Origin: Limonium bicolor
Taxonomy: Eukaryota; Streptophyta; Magnoliopsida; Caryophyllales; Plumbaginaceae
Assembly (NCBI GenBank): GCA_023374045.1
Contig: CM041777.1
Location: forward strand, 478,183,594-478,247,593
Length of the DNA: 64,000 nt
Direction of reading: 5' to 3'
Positions 49,156-59,661 of the stretch are shown piece after piece. Under the pieces are notes generated by a model, which was not told the DNA's origin, ran no database searches, and saw only the letters and a list, made by a program, of their open reading frames with translations. How positions within the stretch are numbered: the first letter of the stretch is position 1; every line of letters starts with the position of its first letter. The position numbers were made by a program, and so were the translations under genes.

Positions 49156-51021
49156 TGAAATACCCCAAACCTTAGTATGTTGTTTAAGCATTTAAATATG
49201 GTATATTAAGACTAGAAAGAGTCTTAGAAACATTAGTAAACAATTTAAATCGTAGGAAACAAAATAAATACCTTAAAGTCAATTAGGGCTAAAATGTGCT
49301 CTAAGCTTGGGATAAGCTTGGCTAAGACCTAATAAGCCTTCAAGACTTATTTTAGGTGTTAATGAACATATTAAACCAATTACCAAAGAAAACCAAGCCT
49401 GAAACAAGTTAAAACACAAAATATGCTTTAAGGAGTCTTAAAGCACATTTTGAAAAAATTGTCTTGTAAATGAGTTTTGAATGGCTAAATGTCCATCATT
49501 ACTCTTTAATTAATATGTGTACTACTTATTATCACATTTGAAGTCTATATCAATGGGAAATCAAAAATTTCACATCTATGTGCCTTGTTTTTATGAATAG
49601 TAACTAAATAAGCTAGTTTATAACATAGGTCATCATAAGTAATTTAATTGGTCAACTAAGACCAAAACCCCCCTAAGTAACTAAAGGGGGCCGGTTTTCA
49701 TGGTGTGAGTCACCACTCTTGCTAGTACTTAATAAGTAAATAAACTAATGATAAATAAAGTACTATTTACTTTACTAACTACAAATATCTTCTAAAAGCA
49801 AAACTTATCTTCATCATTCTCTCATTTCCCTTGCTGTCCACCGTCTTCTACCTTCCTTCTTTCTCTTGTTCACGGTTGCAGCAGCTCACCACCATACACC
49901 ATCTTCAATTCCTTGTAAGTCTTAGCTCCATTAACCAAATCAAATTCTAAGACCACCATTCTCTTTGTCTCATCAAGCTCTTCAACTTCATCCTTTCAAA
50001 ACTTCAAGAGCTCCATTTTGGTGCCAAGAAGATCTCCATGGAAGGAGCTTGAGCTTATATTTCTACATCATATTGTTCTCCTTTGCTTCAAGGTAAGGAA
50101 ACTTAAATAAAAACTCCACTTCCTTCTTGTTTTAGTGTTGACCGAAATCACCATTAATGGTGTCTTTATATTGCCTTGTTCTAAGCTTCATTTGAATCTT
50201 CCAAGGCTTGGTGGAGTCCTCTCTTGCTACATATCCAAACTCTCTTTCATATCCAAGGTAAAACCCTATCTTAATGTTTAAAACAATGTATAACCTAGGT
50301 TTACAATGAGATGAAGCATAACTTGTATACTCATTTTATCATTGTATAATGTTTAGAATTGACAAGCAACTAGAGCCTTGTCGATTTTATTCAAGGAACC
50401 AAGAAAGAAGTTGTGAGGAAAGAGGGTAAAATTGCTAACCTAATATAGTTTAGTGTCTTAGGAGAAATGAGCTTATGTGGTTTATTAAAACTACTTAAAG
50501 AGCAATTGTAATGATTAGTAAAATGCTCTCAGGAGACTAGTAAAGGGCATATTGTTTTTGAGTGTAATTTGCAGGTCAAAGGCAAATATTTGTGGAAATT
50601 CAGTGTTTAAGGTTTAGTGCATTTAAGGGCCTAAGAGCCTTTATTTAAGGGCCTAGTGCCAGCAATTTAAATTATTATGCACTATATTGTGATGTAGGTT
50701 AATTTGGTGAAGTTTTGTGTACAAGAGTGTTCTTGAGGGATTTAGATGTTCTGAATGTTTAAATGGTGAAACTATGTGTGTTTGGTATAATAAGATGTTT
50801 AGTAACCCATGTCAAAATTTTGGTGATGTACAAAAGTTATAAGTGTTTTTAAAGCGTTTTGGTGAACTAGAAGTCTTAGGAATGACTAGGAGTTTATTAG
50901 GAAAAACAATGTACTAAGGTGTTTTGGAGTACAAGGACCTAGACATTATCTTGGAGTTTTAGAATACAAATGGGTGTTTTGGAATACACAACGCCATTTT
51001 GGGAGTTGTGTTGAGACTTAT
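49156..51021 (+). mobile_element. Element D: LTR related to B, truncated by insertion of B
   Basis: Starts TGAAATACCCCAAACC, as in LTR B, and follows the same order: GTCTTAAAGCACATTTT, GGGGGCCGGTTTT near 49686, a CT-rich leader, donor-like AAGGTAAGG (GT at 50093) and AAGGTAAAACC (GT at 50258), and an acceptor-like TTTGCAGGTCAAAGGC near 50570. It is clearly diverged from B and stops at 51021, where B starts. The remainder would lie beyond the window. Confidence 0.8.
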
Positions 51022-51637
51022 TGAAATACCCCAAACCTAGTTATGTTGTTTAAACACCTAAATAGGGTGTAATAAGACTAAAAAGAGTCTTAGAAACCTT
51101 AGTAAACAAATTTAAACTAAAGAAACACAAATGTGCTTTAAAGTCAATAAGAGCCAAAATGTGCTCTAAGCTTGGGATAAACTTGGGTAAGACCTAATGA
51201 GCTTACCAAGACCTCATTTATACCTAATGAACATATTAAACCAATTACCAAAGAAAACCAAGCTTGAAAACATTTAAACACAAAATGTGCTTTAAGGAGT
51301 CTTAAAGCACATTTTTGAAAAATTGTCTTGTAAATGAGTTTTGAATGGCTAAATGTCCATCATTACTCTTAAATATATATGTGTACTATATAGTATCACA
51401 TTTGGGTGGCTATATTAATGGGAAATCAAAAATTTCACTTCTAAGTGCCTTGTTTAGGTGAATAGTGATTTTTATAAGCTAGTTTATAACATATGTTGTA
51501 TTAAGTAATTAAATTGACAAACAAAGACTAAAATACCCTCATACTATAAAGGGGGGGCCGTTTTTAAGTGTGGTGACTCACCACTCTCTAGTTGATATAA
51601 TAAGTAAGTAAAGAAAACTAATTAAACTTACTTTTTA

Positions 51638-51647
51638 CTTTATAAGC
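51638..51647 (+). promoter_or_regulatory. Possible TATA box of LTR B
   Basis: CTTTATAAGC upstream of a CT-rich leader, repeated in the 3' LTR near 61873. TATA-like, but the start site is not fixed by sequence. Confidence 0.4.
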
Positions 51648-53188
51648 ATAAATATCTCTCTTAAAGCAAATTCTATCTCATTCTCTCATTTCCTCCTTGT
51701 TCACACCACGGCTCACACCTCTCTTCTTCCTTCTCTTCCACGGTAATACACACCACCTACATTAAACCTCTTCTTTGATCTCTTGTAAAATCTTACTCAC
51801 TTGTCCAAATCAAAAACAAACACCACCAATCTCTTCCTCTCATCAAGCTCTTCATTCCTATCTTCTCAAAACTCCAAGAGCCCCATTTCGGTGCCAAGGT
51901 GTTCCACCATTGAAGGAGCTTGAGCTTGTATTTTGACATATTGTTGATCTCCTTGCTTCTAGGTAAGGAATCTCAAAGAAAAATCATGTTTCCTCCATGT
52001 TTTTCCTTGACCGAAAATACACATTGATATAGCTCTTTGTGTGACCTTGTTCTAGCTTCATTCCAACTCTTCATGGACTAGGTGGAGTCCTCTCTTGTTA
52101 TATATTCAAACTCTCTTCAAAGATCAAGGTAAAACAACTACATTAATGTTTTTGAAACAATGTAAAATTAGGGTTTACAATGAGATGAAGCTTATAGCTT
52201 GAATACTCATTATAATGTTTGTATATTGTTTAGAACTTGACAAGGAATCAAATACCCTACCGGTCTTGTAGTGAAACAAGAAAGGAATTGTTTGGAAAAG
52301 AGGTAAATCTACTAACCTAATGTTGTTTAATGCCTTAGGAGAAATGAGCTTATAAATGCTTATTAAAACTACCTAAAGAGCAAATGGTAAATGACCTAGT
52401 AAATGTTCTCAAGAGACTAGTAAAATAACATATGTCTTGTTGTATGTAATCGCAGGTTAAAGGCATATATTGTGGAAATTCAGTGTTTATGATTTAAGCA
52501 CTTTAAGGGCCTAAGAGCCATGCATTTTAAGGGCCTAAGTGCCATGCAATTAAATTATGCACTATATTGTGATGTAGTGTGAATTTGGTGAAGTTGTGTA
52601 AGAAGTGTTCTTGGTGTTCTTGTTCTAGGATGTTTAATGATGAAAACAATGTGCTAAGGTGTAACAAAATACTAGGAGAACTTATGTCGAAATTTAGGAA
52701 ATGTATAAGGAGTTCATGATGTTTTAAAGGAATTGTGAGGAACTAGGAAGTGCTCTAGAGTGTAACAAGGACTTAGGCATGATCTTGAGGTTTTAGCAAG
52801 TACCAAAGCCACCTTGGGACTTAGGTAAATACTTAGGCAAACTTTGGTAATAAGGAGAAAGTGTAAACTTGGAAAAGAATTTCAAGATGGATATAAGGAG
52901 TTAGTTGTGAGAGATGATGCTTGGGAGATGATGTTAAAATAAGGAGAAAGCATTTTGGGATAGTAGTTATCATAGGTGAAACACCACTTGAAAAACTAGG
53001 AGAAAACATTGTAAGTGTTAGGAATTTTGTGAAGAAATGGGTAAAGGCTTAAGGAATTAGATAATGAGTTTTATGAGTGTTTAAGGATGTCTTAAGGTGT
53101 GTTTGAAGTGCCCAAATGAGGTTAGGGTACTAGGTTATATGGGGTGAAGTTTGGAGTTGAATGTAAAAGGAAAACAAAGGTCTGGGGC

Positions 53189-53520
53189 AGACCGAACTTG
53201 CGACCGAACTTGCAAGTTCGGTCGAGCCCAGTTTACCCTGCGAGAATTGGCTTCTGGAATGGACCGACCTTGGGGACCGGACTTGCAAGGTCGGTCGGGC
53301 TTGTATTTTGTGTACGGATTGAGTTACTGGAACCGACCGAACATGGGACCGGACTTGGTAAGTTCGGTCGGGCTAAATTTACAAAGGGGAGAAACTCTCG
53401 GGAAAAGACCGAACATAGGACCGGACTTGGTAAGTTCGGTCGGAGTAGAAAATTTTGACGGAAATGTGTTCTGGAATCGACCGAACTTGGACAAGTTCGG
53501 TCGGCAAGGTCGGTCGGACC
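53189..53520. repeat. LTR hairpin array, 5 units (B, 5' LTR)
   Basis: Units of ~72 bp with GACCGAAC...GTTCGGTCGG stems, homologous to the array in LTR A. The unit pattern CTGGAAT(G/C)GACCGA is shared. Confidence 0.85.
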
Positions 53521-54475
53521 TAAACTTGTAAAAAAAAAAACAGAAAAGAATGTGACTTATGTAGTTAACCCTAGGGTGTATAATGAAGATAACCTAGGGT
53601 AGAATAGACACTAAAACATGTCATACAATCATGTTAAATACTTAGTAAGTTTGAAGTTAAATAAATAATTAACCGACGTTACTAATGTGTTTAGGATTCT
53701 CGCAAGGTGGAAATCAGTCGAGGCAAGGACCAAGGTATGGTTTTCTTGCAGTCTGTTGCCTACCGGTTTACACCGGCTTGTGTGTTGTTTGTTTTTCTGT
53801 GTGTTTATGACTTTGTAAGATTAAACCATGTAAAGAGTTTACAGTTGTTAAATATATTATGTTGTTAAGTATGACTCTCTCTTCCCTTGTGTGTGTCTAA
53901 CAAGACTTGACCTATTATTGTGAATTGTTTGTTGAGTTCAATGATGACTACTAACAAGGGCTAACGGGGGAAGTGAGGAGTCCGGTCTGTTCCGGCCACG
54001 CGTGTGAGTATGGGAGTCGATGTCATAACCGGTTCGATTCTCTCTGTATGTTATGGTTAAGTTTCCAATTTGGTTTCTAACCTTCCCTTTAGCTTAACCA
54101 AGGCTATTTTACTGACTCACGTCGGGCCACAGGGGCATACTATGTGTTATTTCGGTGTGCTTGGATCACTATATCCGAGGCACCTTGTGTTAAGTTAACC
54201 GTTCAATCTAACCGGACGGTAACGAGTTATGTAACGAGCTAAGTATGAGCGTGGCAACATTCTCTAGGCTCTTAATGGGGACTAACTGTGTTGGTTCTCT
54301 TCCTAAAAGGAATTGTATGTGTGTGTTGTGTGTTATGATGTGTACAATACCCATGTTATGTTATATATGTATGAATTGTGTGTTTTAAAATAAATACCAT
54401 GTCATCATGACAAATAGTTGCGCGCATTCCGGTAGTCGATGGGCTGCGCGTTAACCATGCCAGCCAAGGGTTGCT

Positions 54476-54492
54476 GACCCCCTCGGGGGATC
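54476..54492 (+). other. Conserved GACCCCCTCGGGGGATC hairpin near the LTR end
   Basis: CCCCC pairs with GGGGG across TC. The same GCTGACCCCCTCGGGGGA phrase is in LTR A2 (25366-25381) and A3 (44361-44376); A1 has a changed form. It is conserved where the surrounding LTR is not, so a role in RNA processing or termination is possible. Confidence 0.5.
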
Positions 54493-54884
54493 CATATTTC
54501 TTTTACTGCAGGATGAGGATCGAAGAAGCGGAGTGGCTCTAGATCCTAGGGTGTAGTTTACTTTTGGAGTACTTTTGGATGTTTGCCCGGGATGCGCCTG
54601 TGCTCCCGTGGCGTGTTATATACTTGATTATGACAGTTTACAGTGACGGTATACAGTGAAGGAATTATGTAAACACTCGGTATTTTGTTGATGTATATAT
54701 ATGGTTGTTAGTTCTATGCTCGGGAGTCTGATCATCAGACCGGTACACTTGTATTTATTCAGCCTTGTTAACCACGTGGGTGGTTGACGGCGTTGTAGCA
54801 CCAATCGTTTAGTTACTGTTTAGTCGTTTATTTCCGCTGCGATTTCAAGTAATGTGATGTGCGTAGTAGGGGTGTTACAAAAAG

Positions 54885-54912
54885 TGGTATCAGAGCGAAG
54901 TATCGCTCTGAT
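54885..54912 (+). other. Met-tRNA primer binding site within a hairpin (B)
   Basis: TGGTATCAGAGC (54885-54896). ATCAGAGCGA (54889-54898) pairs with TCGCTCTGAT (54903-54912) across the loop AGTA. Identical to element A. Confidence 0.9.
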
Positions 54913-55093
54913 GACTAGAATCCGAGATTAGGGATATACCGAGTTAGGAAACCTAACTACAGATACCTAAGTGAACAGATTTGGAAAGGTTGACCACTAA
55001 CTAGTGTGGAGATACCTTATTATCGGGAAGCGTTACAATCGTTGGACCGATAAGTGTGCAAGCATAATGCTAATGAGATGTTCATAAATTCAG

Positions 55094-56545
55094 ATGGCAG
55101 GTAGACCACGAGGTAGAGGCCGCGGGCGCGGTACTGGAGGTATGGGTGACCAGGGCGATGATACTACGGCACAGACCATGGTGAGGCAGTTGCAGCCGCC
55201 GTAGCCCAGTTGGTACCCGATTTAGTTGCTGCTATACAGCAAGGGCAACAGCCCGGAGTTCAGCCACCACCACCACCGCCACGAGAGACCAATTGGGTCA
55301 AGGCGTTGGCTGATCTGAGGCCGCCCTCATTCAGTGGGGAGACCGATCCCCGTAAGCTCGAGGCGTACATCTCCGAAATGGAGACCGCCTTCGAAACCCT
55401 AGCACCACCTGAGCAGGTCAAGGTACGACTTGCTGCTTACTACTTGAAGGGCTCGGCACAAAACTGGTGGAAGCTTGTGCGAGAGGGCAGAGTTGCTGAC
55501 CCGACCTTTCAGTGGAGGGAGTACACGGCTCTGCTGCGAGCCAAATACTACCCTATACATGTGCAAGAGGCCAAGCGCCTGGAGTTGGACAATCTGAGGC
55601 AAGGGGATAAGATGACGGTAGATGAGTACTACTCAGCCTTCATCGGACTTATCCACCTGCTACCGGATCTGGGTTACTCAGACCGGATTCTTGTGAACCG
55701 TTTCTACAACGGACTGAACTATCGCCTACGCTACGGCATGGGGCCTACTGGATATACCACTTTGCAGGTAAAGGAACTACAGTGTAATGTGAATAAGTGT
55801 GTACGATGTGTTAATGTGTTGTGAATTTATTTGGCGGGGCATAACTGACACCCTAAATATAGGGTGCTATCATGCCGCTGCTATTGTGGAGATCACCGTC
55901 CGTCTGAGGGACGAGGAGAGTGCGCTCAAGCGCAAGGCTCAGAACGAGGGCCAAGGCACGCAAGGGCAGTGGGGAGGGAAGAAGAAGAAATCATACCCCC
56001 AGTCCCAGAAAGGACAGCAACAAGGTGGCAAGGGCCAGACCCAGACCACCACTGCTGAGGAGCCTCTGCAGCTCACCTATGCGTATGCGGCCAAGCCCCT
56101 ACGTTCTTACCCACCTAAGGGTAATTGTCTAATCCTGTGTGATAAGTTAGAGTATATGTTGATAAGTTGTGGAACAAGTATTGATTGTGTATTGTGATAG
56201 CAGCTAGCACGGGCTCTGGACCGGAGCGCCACTATTACTGCAAGTGGTGCAACGGAGACCACCCCGGCAAGGACTGCAAGGGTAACGATGTTCAGTGCCG
56301 ATACTGTAAGAAGATGGGTCACCGCGATCATGAATGCTGGCAGAACCCAAACAGTAGGAACTACAGGCCCAAGGGGCAATGGAAGGGTAAGGCCACTACG
56401 ACCACCGATGGCCAGAAGACGGCAAACCAGCCACCCCCAGATCAGAGGTACACAGAGTCCCAGAAGGGGAAGGGGTCGGGGTCCAACAAGGCCACCCTGA
56501 ATGTGGTGGACCGGTCTGAGGCGCCAGGGCCCTCTTCTAGACCAG
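55094..56545 (+). CDS. gag: Gag of element B, three exons with two candidate introns
   Basis: Capsid and nucleocapsid protein that would package the element RNA. It starts at ATG 55094 with an RG-rich N-terminus (MAGRPRGRGRGRG). A one-base frame break lies near 55185. A Retrotrans_gag-type capsid region follows (FSGETDPRKLEAYISEMETA, AYYLKGSAQNWW, FNGL-type phrases) to 55767. After candidate intron 55768-55862 come AAAIVEITVRLRDEESA and a Lys/Gln-rich linker. After intron 56121-56203 come two zinc knuckles, CKWCNGDHPGKDC (spacing one short of canonical) and CRYCKKMGHRDHEC (CX2CX4HX4C). Exon 3 ends at or just after 56545. Frames agree exactly across the second intron; across the first they are off by one base. 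Confidence 0.8.
55768..55862 (+). other. Candidate intron 1 of gag (95 bp)
   Basis: CAG|GTAAAG donor and ATATAG|GG acceptor. It separates two coding blocks that are contiguous in related gag proteins. Splicing leaves the frame one base off; one missing G in the GGG run at the acceptor would explain this. Confidence 0.55.
56121..56203 (+). other. Candidate intron 2 of gag (83 bp, in frame)
   Basis: AAGG|GTAATTG donor, GATAGCAG|CT acceptor, AT-rich interior with in-frame stops. A phase-1 join (G|CT) keeps the reading frame exactly from the Lys/Gln-rich linker into the first zinc knuckle. Strong sequence support for a spliceosomal intron inside gag. Confidence 0.75.
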
Positions 56546-57625
56546 GTACCGCCTAAACTGTTGAATGTAATAAGTGTCTGCATACCGCATTACATGCATG
56601 TGTGTGAGTGAGTTTAAATAAACAACCATGTGAGTAAATAAATAAAGTATAGTGTGAGATTTACCTAATTAGAGTACTCTAAACTTAAAGGAACTTTCAA
56701 TATATGTTATCCAATCCCACCCACACCAAACCCTGAAGAAACCACCATCAACATCACCGACTTCCCATTGGAGCAATGTCAGGTTATCCAGCCAGGTATG
56801 ATACTCTTAAATGGATACCTGACACCGGAAGCACAAATCCATATCATCAGACGATGCGACGAACTTGGAGCAAAACCAGGAGGGTTCTACACACCCGAAT
56901 ACCCGAACGGAGCAAGGATGCAATTGAAGATGATGTGCATGGGTAAGGACTGGAACCCTTACACCAAGTCATATCAAGAAGTGCGAGCTGAAGATGGAGC
57001 AACAGTACCAAGTATACCAGAGGAGTTCCATGCGGTCGTTAACCACGCCGTGGGAATTGCTCAACAAGTTGAAACGGATTCAATTCCAATGTGAAAGCAG
57101 ATCTATGCGTTGTGAACTTCTACCAGAAAGGTGGACGGTTAGGTATACACCAAGACAAGGACGAGTCACCCGAGTCTCGAGTAAGGGAGTACCCGTGGTG
57201 TCTTGGTCCATTGGTGATACCGCAGTGTTTGTGTATGGCGAGCAGAAGCGTGCTGACCTCGCAAAGAAGTTACTGTTGAAATCAGGAGATGTATTAATCA
57301 TGGGTGGCAATCAAGGATGCTATACCATGGCATCAGAAAGATCAAACTGAATACCGCACCGTCGGCAGTGATCAATGCCACACACATGAAACCCGGACGT
57401 TTGAATTTGACCTTCAGACAGTTTTAAGCCTTGTATAATTATGTGATAAACCAGTGTGTATTAAGGATGTTGTAAGTGTGAATCATGGCGACAGTATAAG
57501 CCAATGAATGTTGTAAAAAGAGTGCGTTAATGAATAAAGTGGAGTTGTTTGAAGCATATAAATCGTGTTGTTACCCAATACTTATTAGTTTGCCAATGAA
57601 TTAGGCTGTGCACTCGGAACGGGAG
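56546..57625 (+). other. Gag-pol interval holding the AlkB region; possible large intron
   Basis: The gag frame ends at CCAG|GTACC. A pol-frame acceptor with matching phase exists at GGGAG|GTATACTG (57626); a later one at GGCAG|AAGCC (57653) also fits. The more pyrimidine-rich CTTATTAG (ending 57588) is one base out of phase. If spliced, gag and protease would join as one polyprotein and the AlkB region would lie in the removed segment or be an alternative exon. Confidence 0.4.
56669..57427 (+). pseudogene. AlkB-like Fe(II)/2-oxoglutarate dioxygenase captured by element B (ALKBH1-like), frame-broken
   Basis: AlkB proteins oxidatively remove methyl groups from nucleic acids. The frame is open from 56669; the first Met (56798) begins MILLNGYLTPEAQ. 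An N-terminal half typical of plant ALKBH1-like proteins follows (KPGGFYTPEYPNGARMQLKM, DWNPYTKSY). Then NFYQKGGRLGIHQDKDES carries the H-x-D iron ligands (His 57148-57150, Asp 57154-57156), followed by PVVSWSIGDTAVF and KSGDVLIMGG. In the last frame the second iron His is in TACCAT (His 57326-57328), and the C-terminus RLNLTFRQF carries the R-x5-R pair for 2OG (57398 and 57416) before the stop at 57425-57427. All catalytic residues are present and there are no introns. Three single-base frame breaks lie near 57088, 57170-57195 and 57310, so it is either dead or mis-assembled. Its place between gag and protease, with stops on both sides, suggests separate translation or splicing. Confidence 0.85.
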
Positions 57626-59661
57626 GTATACTGAGTGTCTGCAGTAAGGCAGAAGCCGGCAAGAGCGGCACAATCCTCACCGGTACCTTTCCAGTGAATG
57701 GCGTGGATGCATCGATCTTGTTCGACTCTGGAGCCTCACACACATTCATTTCGCTATCATTTGCGAAGAGGCTGGGGTTAGACGGTGAAGAGATGCCAGA
57801 CTTCGTGGTCACTCTCCCGTCGAAAGAGCGGATCAGATGTACCCGCTACTACCGAGATGCTATTGTTCGAATCAGGGGTGAAGAGTTTCCGATCGACTTG
57901 ATAGAGTTCGACGGACTAGGCTTTGATGTGATTGTCGGGATGAACTGGTTGGAGCGGTACAAGGGCAGAATCCTGTGTGCCGAGCATCGACTGCTTCTTC
58001 GGAGTCCATCTGGGGTTACCATATCTTACCGCCAGAGGCCCAGGGAGCCTTCGACTCAGATCATCACCGCCATGGCTATGTATCACGAGTTACGACGAGG
58101 GAGTGATGTATACCTCTGCTATGTCCAGGACATAGAGAGAGACCCTGAGTTTAGCCCAGATGTGCCGGTAGTGTCGGAGTTTCCTGATGTATTTCCTAAG
58201 GAACTGCCGGGCATGCCGCCAGCACGAGAGGTTGAGTTTGAGATTGATCTAGTTCCGGGCACCGGACCCATTGCGAAAGCACCTTATCGTATGGCTCCAG
58301 CAGAGATGACAGAGCTCAAGGAGCAGCTGAGAGACCTACTCGACAAGGGCTTTATCCGCCCCAGTGTTTCACCATGGGGAGCGCCGGTCCTCTTCGTGAA
58401 GAAGAAGGACGGTAGCCTCCGCCTGTGTATTGATTATCGGGAGCTGAATGCTGTTACGGTGAAGAACCGTTACCCCTTACCACGCATCGACGATCTATTT
58501 GATCAGCTGAGGGGAGCATCAGTATTCTCCAAGATAGACCTACGTTCCGGATACCACCAGATTGCCATCCGTGACAGTGATATCGAAAAGACAGCTTTCA
58601 GAACTAGGTATGGGCATTATGAGTTCACAGTTATGCCGTTTGGCTTGTCAAATGCACCAGCAAAGTTCATGGACTTAATGAACCGTTTGTTCCAAGATCA
58701 GTTGGACAAATCAGTGGTAGTCTTCATCGATGACATACTTGTGTATTCGAAATCGAGAGGTGAGCATGAAAGCCACCTGAGAGATGTATTGCAAACATTG
58801 AGAAAGAATCAGCTGTATGCTAAATTTTCTAAGTGTGAATTTTGGTTGAACCAAGTATCTTTCCTTGGACATGTGATTTCTGAGGCCGGGATCGCTGTTG
58901 ATCCGGCAAAGATAGATGCAGTGCGCACCTGGCCTAGGCCGAAGACAGTTACCGACATCAGGAGCTTCCTCGGTCTGGCAGGTTACTATAGGAGATTTGT
59001 GAAGAACTTCTCCAGTGTCTCGAAGCCGATGACTTCCTTGATGAAAAAGGATGCACCATTCGAGTGGACAGTCGACTGTGAGAGTTCTTTCGCGAGTCTC
59101 AAGGATGCTCTGACATCTGCACCGATTCTGACATTACCAGACGGTCCAGATGGTTTTGAGGTCTATTGCGACGCATCAGGCAGGGGTATGGGTTGTGTAT
59201 TGATGCAGCACGGGAAGGTCGTAGCTTACGCCTCCCGACAGCTGAAGAAGCATGAGGAGAACTACCCTACCCACGACTTAGAATTGGGGGCCATTGTCTT
59301 CGCACTGAAGATATGGCGACATCACTTGTATGGGGTAAGTGTGACGATTTATTCTGACCACAAGAGTTTAAAGTACTTGTTCACTCAGAAGGAGTTGAAC
59401 ATGAGGCAAAGAAGGTGGGTTGAATTTCTGAATGATTATGACATCAATTTACAGTACAAGGAGGGTAAGGCAAATGTGGTAGCTGACGCATTGAGTCGCC
59501 GAGCACACTCTCTCCATTCGCTAGTCTCTCATACTGGCTTGGTTGAAGAGGTGCGGAGTGCTCAGATGACGGATCAGTACATGATGGAGATTAGCAGAAG
59601 CTTATTGATGGCACATTCGAGGGTCAGAAGTACGACTTCAGACTCCACGATGATGACCTGA
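57626..59661 (+). CDS. pol: Pol of element B, part 1: protease, reverse transcriptase, RNase H
   Basis: One open frame of more than 650 codons. The aspartic protease has FDSGASHTF (DSGA at 57724-57735), which cuts the polyprotein. The reverse transcriptase copies element [23 protein letters not shown] and LCIDYRELN, catalytic [11 protein letters not shown] (FIDD at 58723-58734), then FSKCEFW and FLGHVIS. RNase H has [15 protein letters not shown] (Asp at 59170-59172), [11 protein letters not shown] and [11 protein letters not shown]. Motif order and spacing are normal for Ty3/gypsy. The frame breaks near 59603, just past RNase H; listed end residues after that point are out of frame. The start follows from the candidate splice acceptor at 57626; the open frame itself reaches back to about 57589. 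Confidence 0.93.

Larger units (their letters stand above)
51022..54879 (+). repeat. Element B, 5' LTR
   Basis: 3,858 bp, TGAAATACCCC to GGGGTGTTACA. Contains a GGGGGCC/GTTTTTAAG block near 51553, a CT-rich leader, donor-like AAGGTAAAAC (GT at 52129), an acceptor-like TAATCGCAGG near 52449, the hairpin array at 53189-53520 and a conserved CCCCCTCGGGGG hairpin at 54478-54489. Confidence 0.92.

Noticed and set aside
56107..56583. 158-codon minus-strand frame opposite the gag zinc knuckles
   Set aside because: Shadow of the gag exon; the + strand has clear zinc-knuckle motifs.
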